The notes beneath the pieces were generated by a model, which was given only the letters and a program-made list of their open reading frames with translations, did no database searches and was not told the origin of the DNA. Positions 1 through 5,624 of a stretch of 5,624 nucleotides of DNA are shown piece by piece. Both the position numbers and the translations under genes were made by a program. Origin of the DNA: Zeimonas sp036675585 (GTDB taxonomy: Bacteria; Pseudomonadota; Gammaproteobacteria; Burkholderiales; Burkholderiaceae_E); assembly GCA_036675585.1 (NCBI GenBank), contig JAKFES010000044.1:1-5624 (forward strand), written 5' to 3'. How positions within the stretch are numbered: position 1 is the stretch's first letter; each line of letters starts with the position of its first letter.

Positions 1-2120
1 CCGGCGGCGGGGGGCGGCGCGAAGTCCTCGGGCGCGGCGACGGTCGCCGGCGCGCCGGCAACGGGTGCCGCGCCGTGGAGGCCGGAGGGCGGGCCCTCGG
101 CGACAGCACCGACCGGCGGTTGCGCATCGCCGGCGACGGTCGTCGCGTCGTCGCCGCGCGCACGCGTTCGGGTGGCCCCGCGTTCGCGGTCGCGCCGCTG
201 CATGCGCCGCAGGTGGATGAGGAACAACTCGTCGAAGAACGACTTGAACTCCTCGTCCTTGGCACCGATCTCGCGCACGCCTTGCGTCATCAACCGGATG
301 AGCGGCGGAATGCGCTGCGCGAGCTCGCGCCGGCTGCGCCGCTCGCCGGTGTCGTCGAGACTCCACAACAGATCGTCGACGACGCGCAGCGACACCTGGA
401 ATTCGGCGCTCTGCTCGCCGTCGCGCAACGCCGCGGTCCGCAGGTGCCGCAGCCACACGTTCATGATGAAATCGCGCACCGACTCGGGCGCCGCGTGCCG
501 CTGCAGCCGCTCGGCGAGCAGCGCGTGCAGGTGTCCGGTCACCTCCTCCTCGCGCTCGCGGCTCGGCCGGCGCGCGTAGTCGCGACGATTGCGCCGGCCC
601 GGCGTTTCCTCGAGCGAACGTCGCTCGCGAACGACGTGCTCGATCAGCTGACCGACGCTGCGCGCTGCGCGCGAATACTCCTTCTGCACCTGTTGCGCCA
701 TCACCGCGGAACGCGCCTGCAAGGCGCTCGTGACGATCTCGACCGCGCGCACGACCGTCTCGAGCCGTCGGTGCAGTTCGCTGCCGCGCGTGATCTCGTC
801 GGCGAACGCGGTCGAGATCGCGCCGAAATGCTCGACGAGCCGGCGCAGCGAGCGCGGATCGTCGCCGAGGTACGCGGGATCGAGCAGCGACAGGACGACG
901 GTCGGCTGCTGCAGCCGCCAGACCAGCGGGCGCGCGGCCTCGGGAACGCGGCGATCGTCGATCACGTAGTCGAACATCGCCGCCACCAGGTCGACGACGG
1001 CAACCTGCGCGGGCGCCGCGCCCGCCTCGCGCAGGCGCGCCCGCACGTTGCCGAAGAACTCTCCGCGCGCCTGCCGGCTGTACGGCATCGCACCGATCGC
1101 ATGCGCGAAGGCGACCGCGTCGCGCTCGATGTCGAGCACCGGCTGCAGCGTCGGCAGCGCGCGCAGGCGTGCCCCGCTCGCCTCGCCGGCCAGCGGCGAC
1201 GTGCCGAGCGTGGCCGCATCGCGTTCGGCGAGCGCACTGAGCTCCACGGCGCGCCCGGGGTCGCCGGAGGCACTCGGGTCGTCGCCGTCGACGACCGCGA
1301 CTTCCGCGCTCGCGTCGGGGGCGGCGGGCTGCGGTGCAGCGCCGTGCGTCGGTGAAGCGGCGTCGACGCGCTCGCTCGAACTCGCTGTGTCGAAGTGCCG
1401 CAGGTCTGCGGGGCTGCGCGCGGGGTGCGCCGCGTTTCCGGCGGGGTCGTCGCTTCGCGGCTCGTCTTCTCGTCGCGGCTCGTCCGGCGGCGCGTCGGTA
1501 ACGCCGGCCTCGGCCAGCAGACGCTCGGCATCGGCGATCGCTTCGGCGACCGGGTCGGCGAAGCGTTTCCAGGCCAGGTGCCGCAGCGCATCGCGCGCAG
1601 GGGCGCCCTCGGCGACGCCGGCGAGGCTGGCGAGCAGTGCCCCGGCCAGGGTTCGCGCCCCGAGCGGGTTGCGCTCCTCGTCTTCCCAGTCGAGCGCGAG
1701 AATGCGTCGCAGGCGCACGACGTAGCGCGGATACGTCGGCCCGGCGCGCTCGCGTGCCTCGCGGCCGAGCTCGCCGGCGGCGATCTGCTGCTCGAGCTCG
1801 TCGTCGTCGACCAGGGCGAGCGACCCGTGCGGATCGCTTCGCGCCGCCTCGATGCAGCGCTGCGCGCGCCGCTCGAGCGCCACGGCGACCTGCGCGGCGC
1901 GTTCGGGCGCTTCGCGGCGCAAGCGGGTCGCCGCGGCGAACATCGCCTGCCGCTCGCGGCCGTCCAGGGCATCCTCGGCCGCCTCGTCGAGCGCCTCGGC
2001 CAGCGCGGGCAATCCCGCCGCCGCGGCGAAGGCGAGCCGCCCGGCAATCCGCTCGCGCACCTGCTCGAACAGCGGCGAAGGCTGCGGCGTTTCGGAAGGA
2101 AGCTGTACCGTTGCGGGCAT
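1..2120 (-). CDS. DUF1631 family protein, C-terminus beyond window
   Basis: The minus-strand frame from an ATG at 2120 is open for 706 codons to the window edge, so the C-terminus is missing. The function of the DUF1631 family (some members carry an unsupported 'thymidine phosphorylase' label) is unknown. Seen: a charged, Ala/Arg-rich helical N-terminal part beginning MPATVQLPSE; a low-complexity Pro/Ala/Asp linker at roughly residues 220-310; a segment with FDYVIDDRRVPEAARPLVWR near residue 382, matching the family pattern in which a short-range 'F..I..D..lP...k.ll.rLQ.P' stretch leads into a 'LLDP.y' motif; LLWSLDD near 585 followed by IPPLIRLMTQGV; and FFDELFLIHLRRMQR near 628. After about residue 640 it turns into another Ala/Pro-rich stretch. 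No signal peptide or membrane segment is visible, so it is probably cytoplasmic. The start is moderately secure: no clear Shine-Dalgarno precedes it, an in-frame TTG lies seven codons upstream, and an in-frame TAG closes the frame further upstream. Family assignment is from recalled motifs. Confidence 0.78.
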   Translation of the reverse strand, partial: MPATVQLPSETPQPSPLFEQVRERIAGRLAFAAAAGLPALAEALDEAAEDALDGRERQAMFAAATRLRREAPERAAQVAVALERRAQRCIEAARSDPHGSLALVDDDELEQQIAAGELGREARERAGPTYPRYVVRLRRILALDWEDEERNPLGARTLAGALLASLAGVAEGAPARDALRHLAWKRFADPVAEAIADAERLLAEAGVTDAPPDEPRREDEPRSDDPAGNAAHPARSPADLRHFDTASSSERVDAASPTHGAAPQPAAPDASAEVAVVDGDDPSASGDPGRAVELSALAERDAATLGTSPLAGEASGARLRALPTLQPVLDIERDAVAFAHAIGAMPYSRQARGEFFGNVRARLREAGAAPAQVAVVDLVAAMFDYVIDDRRVPEAARPLVWRLQQPTVVLSLLDPAYLGDDPRSLRRLVEHFGAISTAFADEITRGSELHRRLETVVRAVEIVTSALQARSAVMAQQVQKEYSRAARSVGQLIEHVVRERRSLEETPGRRNRRDYARRPSREREEEVTGHLHALLAERLQRHAAPESVRDFIMNVWLRHLRTAALRDGEQSAEFQVSLRVVDDLLWSLDDTGERRSRRELAQRIPPLIRLMTQGVREIGAKDEEFKSFFDELFLIHLRRMQRRDRERGATRTRARGDDATTVAGDAQPPVGAVAEGPPSGLHGAAPVAGAPATVAAPEDFAPPPAA

Positions 2121-2293
2121 CGGGATCTTGGGGCGCAACCCGCGGCCGGGAACGGACAAGGACCGGGCAGGTCGGTGCGAACAGGCGCGATGCTAGCGGA
2201 TCGGCCTGCGCGCAGACGTGAACAAATCGCGCAACCGGGCGAACGAGCGTTGTTCCCGCGCCAGCGGGCGCCACCGAACGGGACGAAGCCGCT

Positions 2294-2332
2294 GCGCGCG
2301 CCGGATGCGACGCAGCATCCCGGCTTGCGCGC
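2294..2332 (-). terminator. GC-rich hairpin after oxyR, possible terminator
   Basis: The 264-base gap between the end of oxyR and the DUF1631 start contains a long inverted repeat. GCCGGATGC (2300-2308) pairs with GCATCC-C-GGC (2315-2324, one bulged C) around a 6-base loop. An outer GCGCGC (2294-2299) pairs with GCGCGC (2327-2332) across a TT bulge, giving about 15 base pairs. No T-tract follows it in the direction of oxyR transcription, so it is not a classical intrinsic terminator. It could slow or end oxyR transcription, protect a 3' end, or be a by-product of high GC. Nothing else convincing was seen in this gap; a TAGCAT element (minus strand, near 2193) is only a weak -10 candidate for the DUF1631 gene. 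Confidence 0.3.
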
Positions 2333-2384
2333 GCCCGATCCCGGGGCGAGCCGCACAACGCGGTCGCACCGCCGTCGCGGCCGC

Positions 2385-3323
2385 TCACCCCGCTGCGGGC
2401 GCGGCGGTGCTGCACGTGCGTTCGACGGCAGCCGGCAGTCCGGTCAGGATGACCTCCGCCAGACCGCGGATCGTCTGCTCGCCCGGGCAGTTGTGACGCC
2501 AGACGATCCCGATCGAGCGGAAGGCGTCCTTCGAAGCGAACGGACGGTACTCCACCATTCGCCCCTTCATCGCGCTGGCGCCCGGCAAGGTCGCCAGCGC
2601 GGGGATCAACGTGCAACCGACGCCGACCGCGACCATCTGGCGCAGCGTCTCGAGGCTGGTCGCCTTCAACTCGTCGCGCGCCTCGGAGGAAGTCGAGCCG
2701 CAGATGGCGAGCGCGTGTTCGCGCATGCAATGCCCTTCCTCGAGAAGCAGGACGTTCTGGCCCTGGAGGTCCGCCGCCTCGATGCGCTGCTTGCGCGCCA
2801 GCGGGTGCCCGCGCGGCAGGGCGACGAAGAACGGCTCGCGAAACAACTCCAGGGTCTCGAGATCGACACCATGCACCGGCAGTGCGAGCAGCAGCGCGTC
2901 GAGGCTGCAGTGACGAAGCCGCTCGCAAAGGTTGGCCGTCAGATCCTCGCGCAACAGCAGATGCAGCGCGGGGCAGGCGGCGCGAATCACCGGCAGCAGG
3001 TGCGGGATCAGATAGGGTCCGAGCGTCGGAATCACGCCCAGGCGAACGCTTCCATTCATCGGATCGTGCGCACGGCGCGCGAGCTCGCGGATCTGCTCGA
3101 CGACATTGAGCGCGATGCGCGCGTTCGCGATGATCTTCTCGCCGATCGGCGTCGGGACCAGCTGGTGCTTGTTGCGCTCGAACAGCGTGACGCCGAGATA
3201 ATCCTCGAGCTTCTTCAACTGCATGCTCAAGGTCGGCTGCCCGACGTGGCAGGCCTCGGCCGCGCGCACGAAATGACCCTTGTCGGCCAGCGCAACGATG
3301 TAGCGCAGCTCCTGCAGTGTCAT
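2385..3323 (-). CDS. oxyR: OxyR-type hydrogen peroxide-sensing LysR regulator
   Basis: A 312-residue LysR-family regulator, close to the 305 of E. coli OxyR. OxyR is a cytoplasmic tetramer that forms an intramolecular disulfide with peroxide and then activates defence genes. Residues 1-60 form the winged helix-turn-helix (MTLQELRYIVAL, then QPTLSMQLKKLEDYLGV). The linker runs to about 90 and the sensor domain follows. The peroxide site is complete as far as can be read: T100 in GVIPTLGPYLIPH, H198 and C199 in LLEEGHCMRE, and resolving C208 in ALAIC, all at E. coli numbering. ATSLETLRQMVA and GCTLIPALA are further OxyR hallmarks. R269 in FRSIG is a candidate for the conserved arginine. C25 of the DNA-binding domain is also kept. 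The start is supported by GGGAGGGG (3336-3329 on the minus strand) five bases upstream. It is divergent from the cupredoxin operon, and a candidate operator lies between them. A LysR regulator of another specificity is unlikely given the GHC...C pair. Confidence 0.93.
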   Translation of the reverse strand: MTLQELRYIVALADKGHFVRAAEACHVGQPTLSMQLKKLEDYLGVTLFERNKHQLVPTPIGEKIIANARIALNVVEQIRELARRAHDPMNGSVRLGVIPTLGPYLIPHLLPVIRAACPALHLLLREDLTANLCERLRHCSLDALLLALPVHGVDLETLELFREPFFVALPRGHPLARKQRIEAADLQGQNVLLLEEGHCMREHALAICGSTSSEARDELKATSLETLRQMVAVGVGCTLIPALATLPGASAMKGRMVEYRPFASKDAFRSIGIVWRHNCPGEQTIRGLAEVILTGLPAAVERTCSTAAPAAG

Positions 3324-3391
3324 CGGTTCCCCTCCCTGTTCCGGAGTCGGGCCCCTGTCTGCGAATCGGATCCGAAGAGGATTGTGCGCCT

Positions 3392-3404
3392 GCCGGGACC
3401 CGGC
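3392..3404. repeat. Perfect palindrome in the divergent control region
   Basis: GCCGGG-A-CCCGGC: two perfect 6-base arms around one base, in the oxyR leader or promoter region about 70 bases upstream of the oxyR start. It could be a regulator site or a leader structure, but short GC palindromes are expected at this base composition. A weak -10-like CACAAT (minus strand, 3386-3381) lies beside it without a matching -35. Confidence 0.3.
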
Positions 3405-3427
3405 GAGCGGGAAAATCCACGGCGCAA

Positions 3428-3464
3428 ATCGATGCTGTCGATCGAAACTATCGATTTCGCGTGC
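3428..3464. promoter_or_regulatory. Candidate OxyR operator with 11-bp periodic quarter-sites
   Basis: Three tetranucleotides of one symmetric pair recur every 11 bases: ATCG (3428-3431), CGAT (3439-3442) and ATCG (3450-3453), each separated by exactly 7 bases. This is the geometry of the E. coli OxyR consensus, ATAG-N7-CTAT-N7-ATAG-N7-CTAT, with one base changed in each quarter-site. The expected fourth site (3461-3464) reads GTGC and does not match. A larger inverted repeat, AAATCGAT (3426-3433) and ATCGATTT (3450-3457), overlaps it. The AT-richer block stands out from its surroundings. It lies 104 bases from the oxyR start and about 40-80 bases before the cupredoxin start, so it could serve autoregulation and activation of the divergent operon. 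The spacing is seen; OxyR binding is inferred. Confidence 0.5.
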
Positions 3465-3491
3465 GCCCCGGCGCGTGCTCCAATCTTCGTC

Positions 3492-3497
3492 AGGAGG
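3492..3497 (+). promoter_or_regulatory. Ribosome binding site fixing the cupredoxin start
   Basis: AGGAGG lies 8 bases before the ATG at 3506. It decides the start: the same frame is open upstream to an ATG at 3317, but that longer form would overlap oxyR and the control region and bury the signal peptide. The 3506 start places a normal Sec signal at the N-terminus. Confidence 0.85.
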
Positions 3498-3505
3498 ATC
3501 GGGGC

Positions 3506-4228
3506 ATGCGCCACCCAGTCCTTGCGGCGGCCACCGCGCTTCAGTTGCTCGTGCCGAGCTGCATCGTCGGCACCGCCCTCGCCTACGAGGTGATCCCCGT
3601 GAGCGGCGGCGGCCAGATCGTCGGCAAGGTCGTGTTCAACGGCACCGTGCCGGTCCGCAAGATCATTCCGACGAAGGACCGTGAAGTCTGCGGCGAGCCC
3701 CGCGACGAACCCCAGATCCGGGTCGGCCCCGACAAGGGCGTGCAGGATGCGGTCGTCTACCTGAAGGAAGTGACCAGGGGCAAGGACTGGGGAAAAGCCG
3801 AGCCCACGCCGGTGCTCGACCAGGAGCACTGCATCTTCCGGCCGGCGGTTCAGGTGATCCGCCCCGGCGACATCGACATCGTCAACTCGGACCCGGTACT
3901 GCACAACACGCACGGGTTCTACGGCCGGCGCACCGCTTTCAATCTGGCTCTGCCCGAAAAAGGGATGAAGATCCGGCGCGACCTGCCGCGCCCCGGTCTG
4001 GTTCGCGTCGAATGCGACGCGCACGGCTGGATGCTGGCGCACATCTACGTCGCCGACAGCCCCTACTACTCGCGCACCGGCGAGGACGGCAGCTTTCGCA
4101 TCACGGACGTACCGCCGGGGAACTACACGCTGGTCGCCACGCAGGCGCACATGGGCGACATCGAGATGCCGGTGGTCGTCCAGGCGGGGGGCACCGTCGA
4201 GCGGGCGATCGAGCTGACGAAGAAATAG
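3506..4228 (+). CDS. Exported cupredoxin-like protein, amicyanin-type copper site
   Basis: A 240-residue precursor. Residues 1-26 form a Sec signal peptide (short basic start, hydrophobic core, cleavage expected after ALA before YEV), so it should be periplasmic. Residues 30-90 form a beta-rich opening (GGGQIVGKVVFNG, then QDAVVYLKEV). Residues 110-182 look like a cupredoxin fold: H133 and H136 in VLHNTHGFYG, then C170, H173 and M176 in VECDAHGWMLAH. The C-x2-H-x2-M spacing is that of amicyanin, and H133 or H136 would be the first histidine ligand. Residues 190-235 (GEDGSFRITDVPPGNYTLVA) resemble a carboxypeptidase regulatory-like beta domain. Proteins of this build are often labelled 'methylamine utilization protein', but no other mau gene is visible, so that function is not supported. 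C62 and C109 could form a disulfide. First gene of the plus-strand cluster. Role inferred: small electron carrier or copper-binding protein. Confidence 0.82.
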   Translation: MRHPVLAAATALQLLVPSCIVGTALAYEVIPVSGGGQIVGKVVFNGTVPVRKIIPTKDREVCGEPRDEPQIRVGPDKGVQDAVVYLKEVTRGKDWGKAEPTPVLDQEHCIFRPAVQVIRPGDIDIVNSDPVLHNTHGFYGRRTAFNLALPEKGMKIRRDLPRPGLVRVECDAHGWMLAHIYVADSPYYSRTGEDGSFRITDVPPGNYTLVATQAHMGDIEMPVVVQAGGTVERAIELTKK

Positions 4229-4274
4229 CGCGTTCCGCCGGCGACGGAAAACTCTTCCGCGAGGAGGTATCGAG

Positions 4275-4526
4275 ATGAGCGAACCGCAAGGGCAACCACC
4301 CCACTCGGTCATCACCCGTCGCACGTTCCTGCACAAGTCCCTGCTGTACGGGGGAGCGGGCGTCGCCACCTACGGCTGGTTCCCGGTCCTCAATACGCTG
4401 GACCTGGCCTTCGCGCAGGGCGGCCAGGCTTTCAAGTTCGCCTGGGTTTCCGATACCCATCTGTACCCGAAGGACGTCAACACCCGCTTCGTCGAGAAGG
4501 CCGCGAAGGCGTTCCAGGAAGTGTAG
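4275..4526 (+). CDS. N-terminal fragment: Tat signal plus D-x-H motif
   Basis: What ordinary translation from the well-placed ribosome binding site would make: 83 residues ending FQEV before TAG. It contains the Tat signal (1-47) and about 36 residues of the enzyme core, with D60-x-H62 only. It cannot form a two-metal site by itself. Listed separately because automatic gene callers would report it as a small hypothetical protein with a Tat signal. Confidence 0.6.
   Translation: MSEPQGQPPHSVITRRTFLHKSLLYGGAGVATYGWFPVLNTLDLAFAQGGQAFKFAWVSDTHLYPKDVNTRFVEKAAKAFQEV
4524..4526 (+). other. In-frame amber stop inside the metallophosphoesterase
   Basis: Context is GAA GTG TAG GCG ATG. TAG is codon 84 of the phosphoesterase frame, and the frame stays open on the far side to TGA at 5355-5357. 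The cupredoxin gene just upstream ends in TAG (4226-4228) immediately before the next gene's ribosome binding site, which argues against general reassignment of TAG in this organism. Confidence 0.85.
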
Positions 4527-4529
4527 GCG

Positions 4530-5357
4530 ATGAATCCGCCGGCCGACTTCATGATCTTCGGCGGCGATCTGGCCCAGCTCGGCGACCCGGTGGAAATCCA
4601 GCTCGGCTCCGAATTGCTCAAGGAAGTGAAGATCCGCAAGGTCTTCATTCCCGGCGAGCACGACTGGTACCTCGACATGGGCGCGACCTGGGACAAGACC
4701 TTCGGCAAGGCGCCCTGGACCTTCGATCACAAGGGCGTGCGCTTCATCGGACTGGACACGGTCAGCCGCGCCGAGGACTTCTGGACCTCGCGCAAGTACA
4801 GCCCGAAGGAACGCATGGGCCACATGGCAACGCTGGACGGAACACTCGGCGGCGCCTGGGCCGCGGTCGGCGACGAGCAGCTGAAATGGCTCGACGGCAA
4901 GCTCGCCGACTGGCCCAAGGACAAGCCGGTAGTCGTCGCTACGCACAACCCGCTGTACGAGTATTACCCGCCGTGGAACTTCTGGGTTCGCGACTGGCGA
5001 CAGGTGCAGGAAGTTCTCGCGCCGTTTTCCAACGTCACCAACATCCACGGGCACACGCACCAGGTGCTCTACAACGAGATCGGCAAGCTGCGCTCGATCG
5101 GCATGCTCGCCACCTCGTGGCCCTGGCCGTACGCGCCCGAGGGCGTACCGACGCTTACACAGCCGATGATCCGCGCCGATCCGGGCGACCATTTCGACGG
5201 AGTCGGATGGAGCGCGCTCGGCATGAGCGCGGCCGGTCGCGTCGAGAACGAATACCGGATGTGGCGCAAGGAGGTTTTCGCGACGTCGGCGGTCGACTCG
5301 GGCACCGGAGACAACCGGAACCAGGTGCTGACCCCGCGCATCGCCGATCGACTCTGA
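4530..5357 (+). CDS. C-terminal metallophosphoesterase fragment, possible restart
   Basis: An ATG three bases after the TAG opens 275 residues in the same frame. AGGAA (4516-4520) lies 9 bases before it, so ribosomes finishing the first fragment could restart here. The fragment holds GGD (D13), GEHD (H44), THN (H139) and GHTH (H175, H177), but lacks the D-x-H motif and the Tat signal. It would therefore stay in the cytoplasm and probably be inactive. The fragment includes aromatic stretches such as YEYYPPWNFWVRDW (144-156), probably around the active site. A standard gene caller would report this as a complete metallophosphoesterase. I read it as the larger part of a broken gene. Confidence 0.6.
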   Translation: MNPPADFMIFGGDLAQLGDPVEIQLGSELLKEVKIRKVFIPGEHDWYLDMGATWDKTFGKAPWTFDHKGVRFIGLDTVSRAEDFWTSRKYSPKERMGHMATLDGTLGGAWAAVGDEQLKWLDGKLADWPKDKPVVVATHNPLYEYYPPWNFWVRDWRQVQEVLAPFSNVTNIHGHTHQVLYNEIGKLRSIGMLATSWPWPYAPEGVPTLTQPMIRADPGDHFDGVGWSALGMSAAGRVENEYRMWRKEVFATSAVDSGTGDNRNQVLTPRIADRL

Positions 5358-5384
5358 ACCCGTTACGCACATTGGGAGGCGACC

Positions 5385-5624
5385 ATGAACGCGAAACTGC
5401 GGTATCCGTTCATTGCGACGGCAATCGCGGCAATGCTTGTCTTTGCCTCCGATACCGACTCGGCGTTTGCCCACAAGGAGAAGCACACCACCGAGCAGCT
5501 TCGCGCGTTCGAGGACGCGTTCATGGAGCAGGTGAAGACGGGTGACCAGCTGTTTCACGGCGACCCGCAGACCGAGAAACGTCTCGGCGTGAAGCTGTCG
5601 AACACCGGCATGGCCTGCGCGATG
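5385..5624 (+). CDS. Exported protein, probable c-type cytochrome (start only)
   Basis: Eighty codons are visible and the gene runs off the right edge. Residues 1-29 form a Sec signal peptide (MNAKLRYP, hydrophobic core, cleavage expected after AFA before HKEK), so the product is periplasmic. The mature start is hydrophilic and helical (TEQLRAFEDAFMEQV), followed by TGDQLFHGDPQTEKRLGVKL and NTGMACAM. The last residues, C78-A-M, are two bases' worth of context short of a CxxCH haem motif: C-A-M-C-H would be completed by the next two codons, and GxACAxCH is common in small cytochromes c and diheme relatives. Haem binding is therefore inferred, not seen. GGGAGG (5374-5379) lies five bases before the ATG, and the gene starts 27 bases after the phosphoesterase stop, so it is likely co-transcribed. 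With the cupredoxin it would make a periplasmic electron-transfer pair. Confidence 0.7.
   Translation, partial: MNAKLRYPFIATAIAAMLVFASDTDSAFAHKEKHTTEQLRAFEDAFMEQVKTGDQLFHGDPQTEKRLGVKLSNTGMACAM

Larger units (their letters stand above)
4275..5357 (+). pseudogene. Tat-exported metallophosphoesterase broken by in-frame TAG
   Basis: One frame of 360 codons, uninterrupted except for TAG at codon 84. Read through, it is a calcineurin-like metallophosphoesterase, a family that hydrolyses phosphate esters at a two-metal centre. A twin-arginine signal (TRRTFLHKS, R15-R16, then a hydrophobic run to AFA at 45-47) predicts export of the folded protein. Metal motifs in order, counting the stop as one codon: D60-x-H62 (VSDTHLYP), G-G-D98 (FGGDLAQ), G-E-H129-D (PGEHDWY), H224 (VATHNP), and H258-G-H260-x-H262 (IHGHTH). 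The third motif has Glu where the canonical family has Asn (GNHD/E). The sequence on both sides of the stop looks like continuous family sequence, suggesting a single-base change of a sense codon (CAG to TAG is the simplest). Start: GAGGAGG (4261-4267) seven bases before the ATG. It begins 46 bases after the cupredoxin stop. Substrate unknown. It could be a true pseudogene, a readthrough gene or a sequencing error. Confidence 0.75.

Noticed and set aside
75..1355. Long plus-strand open frame of 426 codons
   Set aside because: Antisense to the DUF1631 coding frame, which has recognisable family motifs. The Arg-rich composition is typical of a shadow frame in GC-rich DNA.
962..2356. Minus-strand open frame of 464 codons
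   Set aside because: Same strand as DUF1631 but another frame; Arg/Ser/Pro-rich translation with no motif. The overlapping frame contains the DUF1631 signatures.
3317..3505. Upstream extension of the cupredoxin frame to ATG 3317
   Set aside because: It would overlap oxyR and the operator and place 63 residues before a clear signal peptide. AGGAGG before 3506 marks the real start.
1395..3593. Plus-strand open frame of 732 codons
   Set aside because: It runs antisense through DUF1631, the intergenic gap and the whole of oxyR, then through the control region and signal-peptide start of the cupredoxin. No domain is recognisable.
3320..4369. Minus-strand open frame of 349 codons across the cupredoxin
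   Set aside because: Antisense to the cupredoxin, which has a signal peptide and copper ligands; overlaps the oxyR start and the control region.
4524..4526. Pyrrolysine or selenocysteine-type recoding of the stop
   Set aside because: Selenocysteine uses TGA. Pyrrolysine uses TAG mainly in methylamine methyltransferases, and the residue here is in a helix away from the metal motifs. The neighbouring gene ends in a normal TAG.
4101..5558. Minus-strand open frame of 485 codons across the phosphoesterase
   Set aside because: Open for its whole length and opposite the amber codon, so considered as an alternative gene. The plus-strand frame has ordered metal motifs, a Tat signal and good ribosome binding sites; the antisense translation has none.
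1..5624. CRISPR array, tRNA, rRNA, insertion sequence or attachment site
   Set aside because: No regularly spaced repeats, no cloverleaf or ribosomal signatures, no transposase motifs and no terminal inverted repeats were seen in reading both strands.

Overview
The window is GC-rich (roughly two thirds G+C by eye). Its reading frames, an OxyR very close to the E. coli protein in length and numbering, a DUF1631 protein, and Sec- and Tat-exported redox proteins all suggest a beta- or gammaproteobacterium. No species can be named from the sequence alone.

Layout. Bases 1-2120 (minus strand) hold a DUF1631-family protein that runs off the left edge. Bases 2121-2384 are non-coding and contain a strong GC hairpin. 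Bases 2385-3323 (minus) encode an OxyR-type peroxide-sensing LysR regulator with both redox cysteines (C199, C208). Bases 3324-3505 form a divergent control region. It carries ATCG/CGAT quarter-sites repeated every 11 bp, the spacing of a tetrameric OxyR operator. To the right lies a plus-strand cluster of three exported proteins: a cupredoxin with an amicyanin-like copper-ligand pattern (3506-4228), a Tat-exported metallophosphoesterase (4275-5357), and the start of a small protein whose last visible residues look like the beginning of a CxxCH haem motif (5385 to the edge).

How they fit together. The three plus-strand genes are tightly spaced (46 and 27 bases), each has a good ribosome binding site, and each product is predicted to leave the cytoplasm. 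They probably form one operon for a periplasmic redox function, possibly controlled by the divergent OxyR. Substrate and role are not evident.

Most notable observation. The metallophosphoesterase is interrupted by an in-frame TAG at codon 84 (4524-4526). The same frame continues open for 276 more codons, starting with plausible family sequence. The stop separates the D-x-H metal motif from all other metal-binding motifs, so neither half should be an active enzyme alone. It may be a recent nonsense mutation, a base-call error or a readthrough site; the neighbouring cupredoxin gene uses TAG as a genuine stop.
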